Positions 15,785 to 26,658 of a DNA stretch of 64,000 bases are shown piece after piece. The translations under genes were made by a program, and so were the position numbers. This DNA is from Gammaproteobacteria bacterium (GTDB lineage Bacteria; Pseudomonadota; Gammaproteobacteria; Tenderiales; Tenderiaceae): contig JACQEP010000020.1 in the NCBI GenBank assembly GCA_016200485.1, positions 1 through 64,000 of the forward strand, written 5' to 3'. The stretch's first letter is position 1. Every line of letters begins with the position of its first letter. The notes below the pieces were generated by a model. The model was not told the DNA's origin. It did no database searches and saw nothing but the letters and a program-made list of their open reading frames with translations.

Positions 15785-17809
15785 ATGACTCAGCTTTTTA
15801 AATTACGTTCCCCGTTCCAACCCTCCGGTGACCAGCCCACGACGATAGCGACCCTGACTGAAGGTTTGCAGGATGGGCTGGCGCATCAGGTCTTGCTGGG
15901 GGTGACGGGCTCGGGCAAGACCTACACCATCGCCAATGTCATCAATCAAATTCAGCGGCCGGCGCTGGTGCTGGCGCCCAACAAGACGCTGGCGGCACAG
16001 CTTTACGGCGAAATGAAAGACTTCTTTCCGGAAAATGCCGTTGAGTATTTCGTTTCTTACTACGATTATTACCAACCCGAGGCCTATGTGCCATCGACCG
16101 ATACCTTCATTGAGAAGGATTCGGCCATCAATCAACATATCGAGCAGATGCGGCTCTCCGCCACCAAGGCGATCCTGGAGCGGCGCGACACCGTCATCGT
16201 CGCCAGTGTGTCGGCGATTTATGGTTTGGGTGATCCGCGCGCCTATTTGAGTATGGTGTTGCATTTGTCGCGTGGCGACAAGGCGGATCAGCGCCAGATT
16301 CTACGGCGGTTGGCGGATTTGCAATACACGCGCAACGATATTGATCTGGTACGCGCTACCTATCGTGTCCGTGGTGAGATCATCGATATCTTCCCGGCGG
16401 AATCCGATCGCGAGGCGGTTCGGGTGGAGTTGTTCGATGATGAAATCGAATCGCTTGCCCATTTTGATCCCCTCACCGGCGAGGTGATTAAACGTGTGCC
16501 GCGGGTGACCATCTTCCCGAAATCGCACTATGTCACGCCGCGTGAGACGATTCTGGCGGCCATCGAAAAGATCAAGGATGAATTGCGCGAGCGTCTGAAT
16601 CTGTTGCGCGATGCCAACAAATTGCTGGAAGCCCAGCGGCTGGAGCAACGCACCATTTTTGATATCGAGATGATGCTGGAGTTGGGTTATTGCTCAGGCA
16701 TTGAAAACTATTCCCGGTATTTGTCTGGCCGCGAGACAGGAGAGCCGCCACCGACCTTATTTGAATATCTGCCCAAAGATGCAGTGCTGGTGATTGATGA
16801 AAGCCACGTTACCGTGCCGCAAATAGGTGCAATGTATAAGGGCGACCGCTCGCGTAAAGAAACACTCGTCGAATACGGTTTTCGTTTACCGTCGGCACTG
16901 GATAACCGGCCGCTCAAATTTGATGAGTTTGAAAAACTGTCGCCGCAAACGATTTATGTTTCCGCCACGCCGGGGTCATATGAGCAGCAACATGCCGATC
17001 AAGTGGCTGAACAGGTGGTGCGTCCTACCGGATTGGTCGATCCTGAAATCGAAATTCGACCAGTGGCGACGCAAGTGGATGATCTTTTATCTGAGGCACA
17101 TAAGCGTACCAAGGTGAATGAGCGGGTCCTGGTGACCACGCTCACCAAACGCATGGCCGAGGACTTGACCGAATATCTGGATGAGCATGGCGTACGAGTG
17201 CGCTATCTGCATTCCGACATCGATACCGTTGAGCGTGTCGAAATTCTCCGCGATTTTCGTTTGGGCGAGTTTGATGTCCTGGTTGGTATCAACCTGTTGC
17301 GTGAAGGTTTGGACATTCCAGAGGTTTCATTGGTCGCGATCCTCGATGCCGACAAGGAAGGCTTTCTGCGTTCGGATCGGTCGTTGATTCAAACCATCGG
17401 CCGCGCCGCGCGTAATATCAATGGCCGGGCGATTTTATATGCCGACAAGATGACCGGCTCGATGCAGCGCGCTATTGATGAAACCGATCGCCGCCGCCGC
17501 AAACAGCAAGCCTACAACCAGGAACACGGCATCACGCCCACGAGCATACAGCGCAAAGTCAGCGACGTCATGGAGGGCGCCTATTCACACATCCCCGGCG
17601 ATCCCCGCCAATTCGCCAAGGTGGCGGAGGAAGTGGCCGCGTACGCGGGGCTGTCTGGCGAACAGCTCAATAAAAAGATCAAACAGCTCGAACAACAGAT
17701 GTTCAAACATGCCCAGGATCTGGAGTTTGAAGAGGCGGCGCGGGTGCGGGATGAAATCAGAAAAATCCAGGAGCGGGCGATGGGGCTGGCGCCGCACGGG
17801 GTGGGATGA
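15785..17809 (+). CDS. uvrB: Excinuclease ABC subunit B
   Basis: 674 residues. Walker A is GVTGSGKT at 39-46; the damage-probing beta-hairpin ([21 protein letters not shown], in two parts around residue 95-115) is intact; helicase motif II reads VIDESH and motif [11 protein letters not shown]. The C-terminal UVR motif ([13 protein letters not shown]) binds UvrC. Nucleotide-excision repair: it loads onto damage with UvrA and positions UvrC. The ATG at 15785 gives the usual [18 protein letters not shown] start; the frame is open upstream to 15746 but without family support. A TATAAT lies at 15716-15721; no LexA-type CTG-N10-CAG box was found in 15617-15785. Confidence 0.96.
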   Translation: MTQLFKLRSPFQPSGDQPTTIATLTEGLQDGLAHQVLLGVTGSGKTYTIANVINQIQRPALVLAPNKTLAAQLYGEMKDFFPENAVEYFVSYYDYYQPEAYVPSTDTFIEKDSAINQHIEQMRLSATKAILERRDTVIVASVSAIYGLGDPRAYLSMVLHLSRGDKADQRQILRRLADLQYTRNDIDLVRATYRVRGEIIDIFPAESDREAVRVELFDDEIESLAHFDPLTGEVIKRVPRVTIFPKSHYVTPRETILAAIEKIKDELRERLNLLRDANKLLEAQRLEQRTIFDIEMMLELGYCSGIENYSRYLSGRETGEPPPTLFEYLPKDAVLVIDESHVTVPQIGAMYKGDRSRKETLVEYGFRLPSALDNRPLKFDEFEKLSPQTIYVSATPGSYEQQHADQVAEQVVRPTGLVDPEIEIRPVATQVDDLLSEAHKRTKVNERVLVTTLTKRMAEDLTEYLDEHGVRVRYLHSDIDTVERVEILRDFRLGEFDVLVGINLLREGLDIPEVSLVAILDADKEGFLRSDRSLIQTIGRAARNINGRAILYADKMTGSMQRAIDETDRRRRKQQAYNQEHGITPTSIQRKVSDVMEGAYSHIPGDPRQFAKVAEEVAAYAGLSGEQLNKKIKQLEQQMFKHAQDLEFEEAARVRDEIRKIQERAMGLAPHGVG

Positions 17810-17819
17810 GATGAGAGCT

Positions 17820-17965
17820 AAAAATCCAACGCGGAGGCACAGAGGCGCGGAGAAAACCAATATAGAGATGGTAGGGCAGCTTCGAGCTTTCGCGGCAGTC
17901 TGAGAATGGTTTGTGCTGCTTGGGAATAGCTTTTCTTTGCGCCTCTGTGCCTCCGCGTTGGATCC
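17820..17965. repeat. Inverted-repeat element, type AACGCGGAGGC
   Basis: Left arm 17820-17856 and right arm 17931-17965 are reverse complements (25 bases perfect around ATCCAACGCGGAGGCACAGA, then a few mismatches). They enclose about 75 bases. The same outer sequence, with a 48-base insert, forms the arms of the element at 22443-22725. It lies between uvrB and tRNA-Val and carries no gene. Confidence 0.8.
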
Positions 17966-17990
17966 TGGATCTCGCGTAGTGAGATAGCCC

Positions 17991-18019
17991 TTGCAATATG
18001 GCCCGATAATCGTTAGATT
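17991..18019 (+). promoter_or_regulatory. Promoter of tRNA-Val
   Basis: TTGCAA (17991-17996) and TAGATT (18014-18019) are 17 bases apart, placing the start of transcription a few bases before the mature 5' end at 18032. Confidence 0.5.
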
Positions 18020-18031
18020 ACTGCGCTTTAC

Positions 18032-18108
18032 AGGCGCGTAGCTCAGCTGGTTAGAGCACCACCTTGACATGGTGGGGGTCGTTGGTTCGAGTCCAATCGC
18101 GCCTACCA
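18032..18108 (+). tRNA. tRNA-Val (GAC)
   Basis: 77 bases with encoded CCA. The acceptor stem AGGCGCG pairs with CGCGCCT; D arm AGCTCAGCTGGTTAGAGC; anticodon stem CCACC/GGTGG with loop TTGACAT, anticodon GAC; T arm with GTTCGAGTC. Reads valine GUC/GUU codons. Confidence 0.97.
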
Positions 18109-18115
18109 TTATTCA

Positions 18116-18142
18116 AAACACCGCGCCCGTCGCGGTGTTTTT
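18116..18142 (+). terminator. Terminator after tRNA-Val
   Basis: AAACACCGCG-cccgt-CGCGGTGTTT then TTG-TTT: a 10-bp stem with a T-rich tail, 8 bases after the tRNA and 30 bases before thrS. It may be a read-through attenuator for thrS. Confidence 0.75.
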
Positions 18143-18171
18143 GTTTGAACCGGGTAATCAGGACACGACAT

Positions 18172-20085
18172 ATGCCAGTCATAACCTTGCCGGATGGTAG
18201 CCAAAGAACGTTTGATCACGCTGTAACCGTACACGAGGTTGCGGCCAATATTGGTGCCGGTTTGGCCAAGGCCGCCCTCGCGGGCAAGGTCGACGGCAAG
18301 CTGGTCGATACCTCTTACAAGATCGAGACCGACGCCAAGCTCGCCATCGTCACCGAGCGCGATGCCGAGGGGCTGGAGGTCATTCGCCATTCCACCGCCC
18401 ACCTGCTGGCGCAGGCAGTCAAACAGCTCTTTCCTGAGGCTCAGGTGACTATCGGCCCGGTGATCGAGGACGGTTTCTTTTATGATTTTGCCTATCCGCC
18501 GGGTTTTAGCCCCGAGGACATGGCCAAGATCGAACAGCGTATGATCGAGCTGGCCGAGAAAGATATCCCGGTCGAGCGTTCGGTGCTGTCACGTGAAGAC
18601 GCCATCAAATTCTTCCGCGAACTGGGCGAGGAATACAAGGCCCGCATCATTGAAGATATTCCCCATGGCGAGCAGCTGTCACTTTATCGTCAAGGTGATT
18701 TCATCGATCTCTGTCGTGGCCCGCATGTGCCCAGCACCGGCAAGCTCAAGGCCTTCAAGCTGATGAAGTTGGCCGGAGCCTACTGGCGCGGCGATTCCAA
18801 TAACGAGATGTTGCAGCGCGTCTACGGCACCTCCTGGACCAGCAAAAAGGACCTGAGCGCCTATTTGCAGCGTCTGGAAGAGGCCGAAAAGCGCGACCAT
18901 CGCCGCCTGGCCAAGCAGCTGGGCCTGTTCCATACCCAGGAAGAGGCGCCGGGGATGGTGTTCTGGCATGACAACGGCTGGCGCGTCTACCAGGAGATAG
19001 AGCAATACATACGCCACAAACTGCGTAATCACGGCTATCAGGAAGTGCGGACCCCGACCATCGTCGACCGGTCCTTGTGGGAAAAGTCTGGGCATTGGGA
19101 GAAATTTCGTGACGGCATGTTCGTCACCGAGTCCGAAAAACGGATGTTCGCCATCAAACCGATGAATTGCCCCTGCCACATCCAGATTTTTAACCAGGGT
19201 TTGAAGAGTTACCGCGACCTGCCCCTGCGCCTGGCCGAATTTGGCTCCTGTCACCGCAACGAGCCCTCCGGTACCCTCCATGGTCTGATGCGGGTGCGTG
19301 GCTTTACCCAGGACGACGCCCATATCTTCTGTACCGAGAACCAGATCCAGAGCGAGGTCTCAAGCTTCATCGACCTGCTGTTCGATACCTATGCCGACTT
19401 CGGATTTACTGATGTCCTGATCAAACTGTCGACCCGTCCCGAGAAGCGCGTAGGTGCGGATGAGGTCTGGGATAAAGCCGAGCACGCACTGGAAAAAGCT
19501 TTAAATGACAAAGGGTTGGAATGGGATCTTCAACCTGGTGAAGGTGCTTTCTACGGTCCAAAAATTGAATTTTCATTAAAGGATTGCCTCGGTCGCGTCT
19601 GGCAATGCGGCACTATCCAGGTCGATTTCAATATGCCGGGGCGTCTGGATGCCGAGTATGTCACCGAAGAAAGTGGCCGCGCCGTGCCGGTGATGCTGCA
19701 CCGGGCCATCCTCGGTTCGCTGGAGCGGTTCATCGGGATTTTGATCGAACATTATGCCGGGGCCTTCCCGTTATGGCTGGCGCCGACCCAGGTGGTGGTC
19801 ATGACCATTACCGAGCGCCATGACCCTTTTGCCAAGGAATTAGCCCAAATTCTCAACCAAAATGGCCTCAAAGCCAGAACGGACTTGAGAAATGAGAAAA
19901 TAGGCTTTAAAATTCGCGAACATACATTGCAGAAAGTGCCCTACCTGCTGGTCCTCGGGGATCGAGAAGTGGAGCAGCGGAGTGTATCGGTGCGGACGCG
20001 CCGTGGCGAAGATCTTGGCAGCATGACAATAAATGCCTTGCTTGAACATCTCAACGCCGAAGTTGCGCGTCGCGGCAAAGATTGA
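18172..20085 (+). CDS. thrS: Threonyl-tRNA synthetase
   Basis: 637 residues, class II synthetase. N-terminal TGS domain ([21 protein letters not shown]), editing domain with the [10 protein letters not shown] zinc/hydrolysis motif, then the catalytic core with [10 protein letters not shown] (zinc-binding cysteine), [14 protein letters not shown] and the C-terminal anticodon-binding domain ([10 protein letters not shown]...). The ATG at 18172 is chosen because it begins the TGS domain; the frame is open upstream only through the tRNA gene. infC follows 17 bases after the stop, as in E. coli. Codon use is GC-rich and strongly biased, as expected for high expression. Confidence 0.97.
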   Translation: MPVITLPDGSQRTFDHAVTVHEVAANIGAGLAKAALAGKVDGKLVDTSYKIETDAKLAIVTERDAEGLEVIRHSTAHLLAQAVKQLFPEAQVTIGPVIEDGFFYDFAYPPGFSPEDMAKIEQRMIELAEKDIPVERSVLSREDAIKFFRELGEEYKARIIEDIPHGEQLSLYRQGDFIDLCRGPHVPSTGKLKAFKLMKLAGAYWRGDSNNEMLQRVYGTSWTSKKDLSAYLQRLEEAEKRDHRRLAKQLGLFHTQEEAPGMVFWHDNGWRVYQEIEQYIRHKLRNHGYQEVRTPTIVDRSLWEKSGHWEKFRDGMFVTESEKRMFAIKPMNCPCHIQIFNQGLKSYRDLPLRLAEFGSCHRNEPSGTLHGLMRVRGFTQDDAHIFCTENQIQSEVSSFIDLLFDTYADFGFTDVLIKLSTRPEKRVGADEVWDKAEHALEKALNDKGLEWDLQPGEGAFYGPKIEFSLKDCLGRVWQCGTIQVDFNMPGRLDAEYVTEESGRAVPVMLHRAILGSLERFIGILIEHYAGAFPLWLAPTQVVVMTITERHDPFAKELAQILNQNGLKARTDLRNEKIGFKIREHTLQKVPYLLVLGDREVEQRSVSVRTRRGEDLGSMTINALLEHLNAEVARRGKD

Positions 20086-20102
20086 ATTTTGGAGGAATAA
20101 GT

Positions 20103-20627
20103 ATAACTGTGGAAAAAAAGGCTCGCGTCAATGACGAAATCAACGTGCCAGAAGTTCGTGTCATTGGTGCTGATGGGAATATGGTGGGGGTGTTGTCCGT
20201 CGAGAAGGCTTTGCAATTAGCAGTTGAAGCAGAGTTGGACTTAGTGGAAGTGGCACCCACATCGAAGCCGCCTGTGTGCCGGGTCATGGACTACGGCAAA
20301 TACTTGTTCGAAGAGAGCAAGAAAAAACATGCGGCAAAACGAAAGCAGAAACAGATCCAGATCAAAGAGGTGAAGTTTCGTCCCGGTACTGAAGAAGGTG
20401 ATTATCAGGTGAAGTTACGTAATCTGATTCGTTTTCTTAGCGATGGCGACAAGGCAAAAATTACCTTGCGTTATCGTGGGCGCGAAATGGCTCACCAGGA
20501 ATTAGGTATGCATCTGTTGAAGCGAATAGAGGCTGATCTCGCTGAAGTTGGTCAGGTCGAGCAGTTTCCAAAAATGGAAGGACGGCAAATGGTCATGGTG
20601 TTGGCACCCAAGAAAAAGGTCGCTTAG
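20103..20627 (+). CDS. infC: Translation initiation factor IF-3
   Basis: 174 residues from a proposed ATA start at 20103-20105. The strong ribosome-binding site GGAGGA (20091-20096) ends 6 bases before this ATA; the first standard start, GTG at 20109, is 12 bases away, too far. IF-3 genes use rare starts (AUU in E. coli), which IF-3 rejects, so the protein limits its own synthesis; an ATA start fits this. The N domain ([18 protein letters not shown]), linker, and C domain with the ribosome-binding [13 protein letters not shown] region are complete. Lies between thrS and rpmI, the standard order. Confidence 0.93.
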   Translation: MTVEKKARVNDEINVPEVRVIGADGNMVGVLSVEKALQLAVEAELDLVEVAPTSKPPVCRVMDYGKYLFEESKKKHAAKRKQKQIQIKEVKFRPGTEEGDYQVKLRNLIRFLSDGDKAKITLRYRGREMAHQELGMHLLKRIEADLAEVGQVEQFPKMEGRQMVMVLAPKKKVA

Positions 20628-20679
20628 GCGAACTTACCACTGACGTCGATTTAACTTTAATGAAGTTGGAGAAATAAAA

Positions 20680-20877
20680 ATGCCAAAACTGAAATCAAAT
20701 CGATCCGCAGCAAAGCGGTTTAAGGCGAATGCCTCTGGACGGTTCAAATGCCGTCAGGGATATCGCAATCACATTCTGACGAAGAAGAGCACCAAGCGTA
20801 AACGTCACCTGCGCAGCCCCGCGCTGATTGCCAAGGTGGATACGCCGTCCGTTCGTCAAATGTTACCGTACGCTTAA
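20680..20877 (+). CDS. rpmI: 50S ribosomal protein L35
   Basis: 65 residues, basic, standard length. [15 protein letters not shown] and [11 protein letters not shown] are typical L35 sequences. It assembles late into the 50S subunit. ATG preceded by TTGGAG. Located between infC and rplT as in most bacteria; in E. coli this operon is repressed by L20 binding the leader of rpmI. The infC-rpmI gap here is only 52 bases, and I cannot identify an L20-binding fold in it. Confidence 0.96.
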   Translation: MPKLKSNRSAAKRFKANASGRFKCRQGYRNHILTKKSTKRKRHLRSPALIAKVDTPSVRQMLPYA

Positions 20878-20899
20878 GCGAGTTCAGGAGTAAAGAGTC

Positions 20900-21253
20900 A
20901 TGCCAAGAGTTAAACGTGGTGTAACTGCGCGTGCGCGTCACAAGAAGGTGATCGCTCAGGCCAAGGGTTACAAAGGTCGTCGCAAGAATGTTTATCGCGT
21001 CGCTGTTCAGGCCGTCATGAAGGCAGGTCAATATGCCTATCGTGACCGCCGTCAGAGGAAGCGTCAGTTCCGTGCGCTGTGGATCGCCCGTATCAACGCC
21101 GGTGCGCGTGAGTGCGGTCTTACCTATAGCCGCATGATTAACGGTTTGAAGAAGGCCGCTATCGAAATCGACCGCAAGATCCTCGCTGATCTGGCGGTGT
21201 TCGATAAAGCCGCCTTCAGCGCCCTGGTAGAAAAGGCCAAGGCCTGCCTGTAA
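20900..21253 (+). CDS. rplT: 50S ribosomal protein L20
   Basis: 117 residues, standard length. The basic N-terminal helix ([18 protein letters not shown]) and [19 protein letters not shown] are L20 hallmarks. It binds 23S rRNA early in 50S assembly and, in enteric bacteria, represses rpmI-rplT translation. CAGGAG precedes the ATG. The transcript is followed by the hairpin at 21315-21343 and then pheS. Confidence 0.96.
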   Translation: MPRVKRGVTARARHKKVIAQAKGYKGRRKNVYRVAVQAVMKAGQYAYRDRRQRKRQFRALWIARINAGARECGLTYSRMINGLKKAAIEIDRKILADLAVFDKAAFSALVEKAKACL

Positions 21254-21314
21254 TCCAGGCCCTTGAGCGCCTGGCGATGGATGTCATCGTGGGCGTAAGG
21301 GGATAGAGGTTTGC

Positions 21315-21343
21315 AAAGGGGAAGGCTGGGCCTTCCCCTTTTT
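21315..21343 (+). terminator. Terminator or attenuator between rplT and pheS
   Basis: AAAGGGGAAGGC-tgg-GCCTTCCCCTTTTT: a 12-bp stem with a T run. A TATAAT at 21363-21368, just before pheS, suggests that pheST also has its own promoter. In E. coli pheST is attenuated here, but no phenylalanine-rich leader peptide is seen. Confidence 0.8.
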
Positions 21344-21405
21344 AGTTTAATGAAGCGGCCGATATAATGCGGCATGTAAAGTCATTAGCCATCGTTCCGG
21401 GATAA

Positions 21406-22431
<1,026 letters not shown>

Positions 22432-22442
22432 CTTGAGAATAC

Positions 22443-22725
22443 AAAAATCCAACGCGGACGAGCGCATGGATGCGCGAGGTAGGGCAACGCATGGAGCAGT
22501 TGCCGAGGCGCAGAGACGCGGAGAAAAGCAAAAATTAACGCTGCTATTAGCCTGGCATTTAAAATATGCCAAAGTGATGCCCAAAGGCCTACGAAGATCA
22601 ATGAGTAGCCGGAGAGTTGATAGCGAATGTTTTTTCTCGTATTCCTCTGCGTCTTTGCGCCTCGGCAACTGCTCCATGCGTTGCCCTACCTCGCGCATCC
22701 ATGCGCTCGTCCGCGTTGGATTTTT
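22443..22725. repeat. Perfect 70-nt inverted repeat element between pheS and pheT
   Basis: Arms 22443-22512 and 22656-22725 are perfect reverse complements over 70 bases; weaker pairing continues inward. The 143-base centre holds no gene. Each arm reads AAAAATCCAACGCGGA, then a 48-base module (22459-22506 on the left) with two small hairpins, then GGCGCA. Without the module the arm is the element at 17820-17965. The 48-base module occurs again, with 3 differences, at 43413-43460. In the pheST transcript it would form a very long hairpin. Confidence 0.95.
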
Positions 22726-22776
22726 AGGTTTTTTACCAAGAGTCAGTAATACCACCGTCAAAATAGGTTCTGGAAA

Positions 22777-25161
22777 ATGAAGTTTAGCGAACGTTGGTTG
22801 CGGGAATGGATTGATCCCGGTGTCGATAGAGAGACACTGGCGCATCAACTCACGATGGCGGGTTTGGAGGTCGATGCCGTTGAACCGGCAGCACCACCTT
22901 TCAGTCATGTGGTGGTGGGTGAGGTGCTCAAAGTCGATCCGCATCCCGATGCCGACAAATTGCGTGTCTGTCAGGTCAATGTGGGGCAAGCGGAATCGCT
23001 GACTATTGTTTGTGGTGCTCCCAATGTCGCCCCCGGGTTGCGGGTACCGACGGCGCTGGTCGGCGCTGAATTGCCCAATGATCTTAAAATCACTCGCGCT
23101 AAACTGCGGGGGGTGGAATCGTACGGTATGTTGTGTTCCGCCAAAGAACTGGGTTTGGCCGAACAAGCTGCTGGTTTGATGATATTGCCGGAAGACGTCG
23201 CAGCCGGTACTGACATCCGCGAGTATCTGCAATTGGATGACGCGGCAATCGAAATTGGTCTGACGCCGAATCGCGGCGATTGCCTGAGTATTCGCGGGAT
23301 TGCCCGTGAAGTGTCGGTGGCCAATGGTAATTCGTTGGTCGAGCCCGACCAGGGGAATGTGGTTATCAAGACTCATGACACCTTCCCGATCTCACTAGAG
23401 GCCCCAGAGGCTTGCCCGCGTTACATCGGCCGCATCATCCGTGACATCTATCCCAAAGTGCAAACCCCGATGTGGATGAAGGAGCGTTTGCGCCGCTGTG
23501 GTTTACGCAGTGTCAGCGCCGTGGTGGATGTGACCAATTATGTGATGATCGAATATGGTCAGCCGATGCATGCCTTCGATTTGCAGAAATTACGGGGCGG
23601 CATCAAGATACGGATGGCGCAAGCGGGCGAGAAGCTGAAACTGCTGGATGGTCGTGAGGTTGAGTTGGCGCCCGATGTGCTGGTGATTGCCGATGATCAG
23701 GTCCCCGTCGCCATGGCGGGCATCATGGGCGGCGATGCTTCGGCCGTAGGTGATGAAACCTGCGATATATTTCTCGAGAGCGCCTTTTTCCGTCCTGAGG
23801 CGATAAGTGGACGAGCCCGTCGTTATGGATTGAATACAGATTCCTCGATGCGTTTTGAGCGCGGCGTGGACCCTGAATTGCCGGTCAAGGCCATGAAACG
23901 AGCCACCGAGTTGTTGGTACAGATCGTGGGCGGCAAGCCTGGGCCTCTGATCGAAGCCAAGAGCGGAGAGCACATGCCGGAGCGGACATCGATTACCTTG
24001 CGTGCAGATCGTGTCAGACGCCTGCTGGGAATTGACATTGCGCCCAAAAAAATCACCGAGATGCTTTCTATGTTGGGAATGAAAGTGCGCGAGCAGGGCA
24101 AGTCTTGGATCGTAACCCCTCCCAGTTTTCGTTTTGATATCACTACCGAGATTGATTTGATCGAGGAGATCGGGCGCATCTATGGTTATACCAATATCCC
24201 GCCTATCCTGCCTCAGGCGGAGATGTGTACACAGCTCCCAATAGAAGAAAATCTGCCGCAAAGCCGAATTCTGCAGTTACTTTTGGATCGTGGTTATCAA
24301 GAAGCGGTGACTTACAGTTTTGTCGATCCCAAGCTGGCGGCGCTATTAAATCCTGGTGAGCAGCCGATCTCATTGATGAATCCGATTTCGGCAGATATGG
24401 CCGTGATGCGCCCCAGCCTTTGGCCGGGGTTGTTGCAAACGTTGATCTATAACATGAATCGACAGCAAAGCAGCTGCCGAATTTTTGAGATTGGTGTTAA
24501 GTACTCATCTCAGCGTGATGAGTATATTGAGAAAAAGGTGGTCTCTGGCTTGCTGTGGGGCGCTGCGCACCCGTTGCAGTGGGGATTGGCACCACGTACT
24601 GTTGATTTTTTTGATGCTAAGGCCGATATAGAAGCGTTGATAGGATTGACGGGGAGACAGGGTGAATTTATCTTCGAGAGTGAGGATCAACACCCTTCAC
24701 TGCACCCAGGTCAAGCCGCTGTCATCAAAAACAAGCGGGGGGAGGCGATCGGTTGGGTCGGTGCCTTAAACCCGAATGTTCAGAATCAACTGGGGATTGA
24801 AGGCGCAGTATTTTTATTCGAAATCGCTTATTCTTCGATCATGGTTCGCAGTTTGCCGCGGTTTACCGAGTCGTCCAAATACCCATCCGTTAACAGGGAT
24901 TTGGCAATAGTGCTCGAGGAACCTGTAACGGCGCAACGAGTTCGAGAAACAATCGTTGCAGCAGCAGGGCAATATCTGGCAAACTTAGAGTTGTTTGATG
25001 TATATCGTGGCAAAGGGATTGAATCTGGACGAAAAAGTCTTGCATTGAGCCTTACCTTGCAGGATACTGCGGCCACCCTCACCGATAATAAGGTTGAGAA
25101 GGTGATTGAGCAGGTCGTACAGCAGCTTAAACAACAACTAAATGCTTCGCTGAGAGAGTAA
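22777..25161 (+). CDS. pheT: Phenylalanyl-tRNA synthetase, beta subunit
   Basis: 794 residues, full length. N-terminal EMAP/OB-type tRNA-binding domain (about 40-150, [20 protein letters not shown]), B3/B4 editing domain, B5 domain, catalytic-like core ([12 protein letters not shown]) and the C-terminal ferredoxin-fold anticodon-binding domain ([17 protein letters not shown]). Forms the alpha2-beta2 synthetase with PheS and hydrolyses mischarged Tyr-tRNA. The ATG starts [13 protein letters not shown], the family start; GGTTCTGG upstream is only a weak ribosome-binding site. ihfA begins 4 bases after the stop. Confidence 0.96.
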   Translation: MKFSERWLREWIDPGVDRETLAHQLTMAGLEVDAVEPAAPPFSHVVVGEVLKVDPHPDADKLRVCQVNVGQAESLTIVCGAPNVAPGLRVPTALVGAELPNDLKITRAKLRGVESYGMLCSAKELGLAEQAAGLMILPEDVAAGTDIREYLQLDDAAIEIGLTPNRGDCLSIRGIAREVSVANGNSLVEPDQGNVVIKTHDTFPISLEAPEACPRYIGRIIRDIYPKVQTPMWMKERLRRCGLRSVSAVVDVTNYVMIEYGQPMHAFDLQKLRGGIKIRMAQAGEKLKLLDGREVELAPDVLVIADDQVPVAMAGIMGGDASAVGDETCDIFLESAFFRPEAISGRARRYGLNTDSSMRFERGVDPELPVKAMKRATELLVQIVGGKPGPLIEAKSGEHMPERTSITLRADRVRRLLGIDIAPKKITEMLSMLGMKVREQGKSWIVTPPSFRFDITTEIDLIEEIGRIYGYTNIPPILPQAEMCTQLPIEENLPQSRILQLLLDRGYQEAVTYSFVDPKLAALLNPGEQPISLMNPISADMAVMRPSLWPGLLQTLIYNMNRQQSSCRIFEIGVKYSSQRDEYIEKKVVSGLLWGAAHPLQWGLAPRTVDFFDAKADIEALIGLTGRQGEFIFESEDQHPSLHPGQAAVIKNKRGEAIGWVGALNPNVQNQLGIEGAVFLFEIAYSSIMVRSLPRFTESSKYPSVNRDLAIVLEEPVTAQRVRETIVAAAGQYLANLELFDVYRGKGIESGRKSLALSLTLQDTAATLTDNKVEKVIEQVVQQLKQQLNASLRE

Positions 25162-25165
25162 ACCC

Positions 25166-25468
25166 ATGGCACTGACAAAAGCTGAGATGGCTGAAAAGCT
25201 GTTCGAGGAACTGGGCTTAAACAAGCGGGAAGCCAAGGAATTGGTGGAGATGTTCTTCGAGGAAGTTCGAAAGGCCCTCGAAAATGGCCGTCAGGTCAAA
25301 CTTTCCGGATTTGGCAATTTCAACCTCCGCGACAAAAAGGAACGCCCGGGGCGTAATCCTAAAACCGGGGAAGAGATTCCCATCACCGCACGGCGGGTGG
25401 TAACCTTTCATCCAGGGCAAAAATTGAAGGCCAGAGTAGAAGCATATGCTGGAAGCAGGGAACAATAA
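25166..25468 (+). CDS. ihfA: Integration host factor, alpha subunit
   Basis: 100 residues, HU/IHF family. The DNA-bending arm holds [14 protein letters not shown] with the intercalating proline; the N-terminal [27 protein letters not shown] is IHF-alpha type. It forms a heterodimer with IHF-beta and bends DNA by up to about 180 degrees, for example at sigma-54 promoters and in replication. It is cotranscribed with pheST and overlaps the next gene by 23 bases. IHF would be a natural partner for the sigma-54 promoter found at 39952. Confidence 0.95.
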   Translation: MALTKAEMAEKLFEELGLNKREAKELVEMFFEEVRKALENGRQVKLSGFGNFNLRDKKERPGRNPKTGEEIPITARRVVTFHPGQKLKARVEAYAGSREQ

Positions 25469-25841
25469 CGAACTACCGGAAATTCCTGCCAAACGTTATT
25501 TTACGATCGGAGAAGTCAGCGAACTGTGCGGGGTCAAACCCCACGTGTTGCGCTATTGGGAGCAGGAATTCCCGCAGTTGAAGCCGCTCAAGCGGCGCGG
25601 TAACCGTCGTTACTATCAGCGCCACGATGTGCTCATGATCCGTCAGATTCGTACCTTGCTGTACGATGAAGGGTTCACCATCGGCGGCGCCCGTCAGCGT
25701 CTGACCGGGATCGAGCAACCTACCGTTGCAGTCAAGGTTGAAGCGCCTATGACGAGCACGAGCGGGCCAGGTCACAACGCACAGTTGATTCAGCAGTTGC
25801 GTCGCGAACTGGAAGACGTACTGTCCCTCCTGAAAGTCTGA
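25446..25841 (+). CDS. MerR-family transcriptional regulator
   Basis: 131 residues. N-terminal winged helix-turn-helix of the MerR family ([28 protein letters not shown] at 18-45, and [13 protein letters not shown]), then a short C-terminal helix that would form the dimer coiled coil ([16 protein letters not shown]). There is no metal- or drug-binding domain, so it is the short form always found next to ihfA in Gammaproteobacteria; its target is not known. It overlaps the 3' end of ihfA by 23 bases and is translated in another frame. A terminator follows at 25878-25901. Confidence 0.9.
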   Translation: MLEAGNNNELPEIPAKRYFTIGEVSELCGVKPHVLRYWEQEFPQLKPLKRRGNRRYYQRHDVLMIRQIRTLLYDEGFTIGGARQRLTGIEQPTVAVKVEAPMTSTSGPGHNAQLIQQLRRELEDVLSLLKV

Positions 25842-25877
25842 ACTGGTAAAGGACAGGCTATTCGATTAAGATATGGC

Positions 25878-25901
25878 GCCCGCCGCATCCCAACGGCGGG
25901 C
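25878..25901 (+). terminator. Terminator of the thrS-ihfA-merR block
   Basis: GCCCGCCG / CGGCGGGC, 8-bp GC stem with an 8-base loop and the tail TTCCTT, 36 bases after the merR-type gene. Confidence 0.7.
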
Positions 25902-25926
25902 TTCCTTATCCTCTGCTTTCATCTTA

Positions 25927-26003
25927 CGGGCATTAGCGCAGTCTGGTAGCGCACCAGCATGGGGTGCTGGGGGTCGCAGGTTCAAATCCTGCATGCCCGA
26001 CCA
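25927..26003 (+). tRNA. tRNA-Pro (GGG)
   Basis: 77 bases with encoded CCA. Acceptor CGGGCAT/ATGCCCG; anticodon stem CCAGC/GCTGG with loop ATGGGGT, anticodon GGG; T loop TTCAAAT. Reads CCC/CCU proline codons. The usual CGGG-type acceptor of proline tRNAs is present. The REP/RAYT cluster begins 26 bases downstream. Confidence 0.96.
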
Positions 26004-26029
26004 AAATATTCTTCTTCAGTTAAAAAAAT

Positions 26030-26065
26030 GTAGGATGCGGTGAGGTACGAACCGCATCGTTCGCG
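26030..26065 (+). repeat. REP, class B, direct copy 1
   Basis: GTAGGATGCGGTGAGG..GAACCGCATC with the tail GTTCGCG. Same family as 131-165 and almost identical to 27074-27109. First of two tandem direct copies before the RAYT. Confidence 0.85.
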
Positions 26066-26073
26066 AAGATATT

Positions 26074-26112
26074 GTAGGATGTGGTGAACGTAAGTGAACC
26101 GCATCAATCGCG
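26074..26112 (+). repeat. REP, class B, direct copy 2
   Basis: GTAGGATGTGGTGAACG..GTGAACCGCATC with the tail AATCGCG. It ends 15 bases before the RAYT start and may overlap its leader. Confidence 0.85.
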
Positions 26113-26127
26113 ACGAAAGGAAACGAA

Positions 26128-26658
26128 TTGACCGAATATCGCCGCGTCAGATATCCCGGAGCCACATGGTTTTTTACCGTTGGACTTGCTGAGCGGCGTG
26201 GAAACCGATTGCTGGTTGAAAAAGTGGACCAATTGCGTTTGGCCTTCAGCGAAATTCAAACGAACCATCCGTTCCAGATGGATGCCGTCGTAATCTTGCC
26301 CGATCATATTCATTGTGTGTGGACCTTGCCGCCAGACGATGCCGATTATTCGATGCGATGGGGGTTGATCAAAGCGAGTTTTTCCCGAATGTTGGCAAGT
26401 ACAGAACGGCGATCAGATAGCCGCGCCAAGCGTGGTGAGCGGGGGATATGGCAACGCCGGTTTTGGGAGCATCTTATCCGGGACGAGGAAGATCTCGCCC
26501 GGCATATCGATTATATTCATTGGAATCCGGTGAAACACGGTCACGCCGCACGCGTGGCCGATTGGCCATATTCCAGTTTTCACCGTTATGTGCAGCAGGG
26601 TAAGTGTCCGATTGATTGGGGCGGAGGTGGAGCGAGTAATGTCAATGTCCGGGAGTAA
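26128..26658 (+). CDS. REP-associated tyrosine transposase (RAYT), intact, class B
   Basis: 176 residues. HxH motif in LPDHIHCVW (about 55-63), catalytic tyrosine region YIHWNPVKHG (about 131-140), then WPYSSFHRYVQQG. It is the intact relative of the pseudogene at 200-537 and a more distant paralogue of 789-1325. The start is TTG at 26128 with AAAGGA 8 bases upstream; no ATG lies near the start of the family's conserved YRRVRYPGATWFFT. It is bracketed by two direct REPs upstream and an inverted REP one base after its stop, the expected substrate layout for TnpA-REP. A recent expansion of this REP class (seven copies in the window) suggests activity. Confidence 0.9.
   Translation: MTEYRRVRYPGATWFFTVGLAERRGNRLLVEKVDQLRLAFSEIQTNHPFQMDAVVILPDHIHCVWTLPPDDADYSMRWGLIKASFSRMLASTERRSDSRAKRGERGIWQRRFWEHLIRDEEDLARHIDYIHWNPVKHGHAARVADWPYSSFHRYVQQGKCPIDWGGGGASNVNVRE

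Noticed and set aside
17585..18109. 174-codon frame on the minus strand beginning [12 protein letters not shown]
   Set aside because: This is the well-known false protein made by translating the antisense of a tRNA gene (here tRNA-Val) and running on into a repeat and uvrB.
18064..18171. Upstream in-frame extension of thrS
   Set aside because: It reads through the tRNA-Val gene and its terminator; the family start is at 18172.
22443..22725. CRISPR or IS interpretation of the long repeat
   Set aside because: There are only two arms, inverted and not direct, with no spacer series, transposase or target duplication visible.
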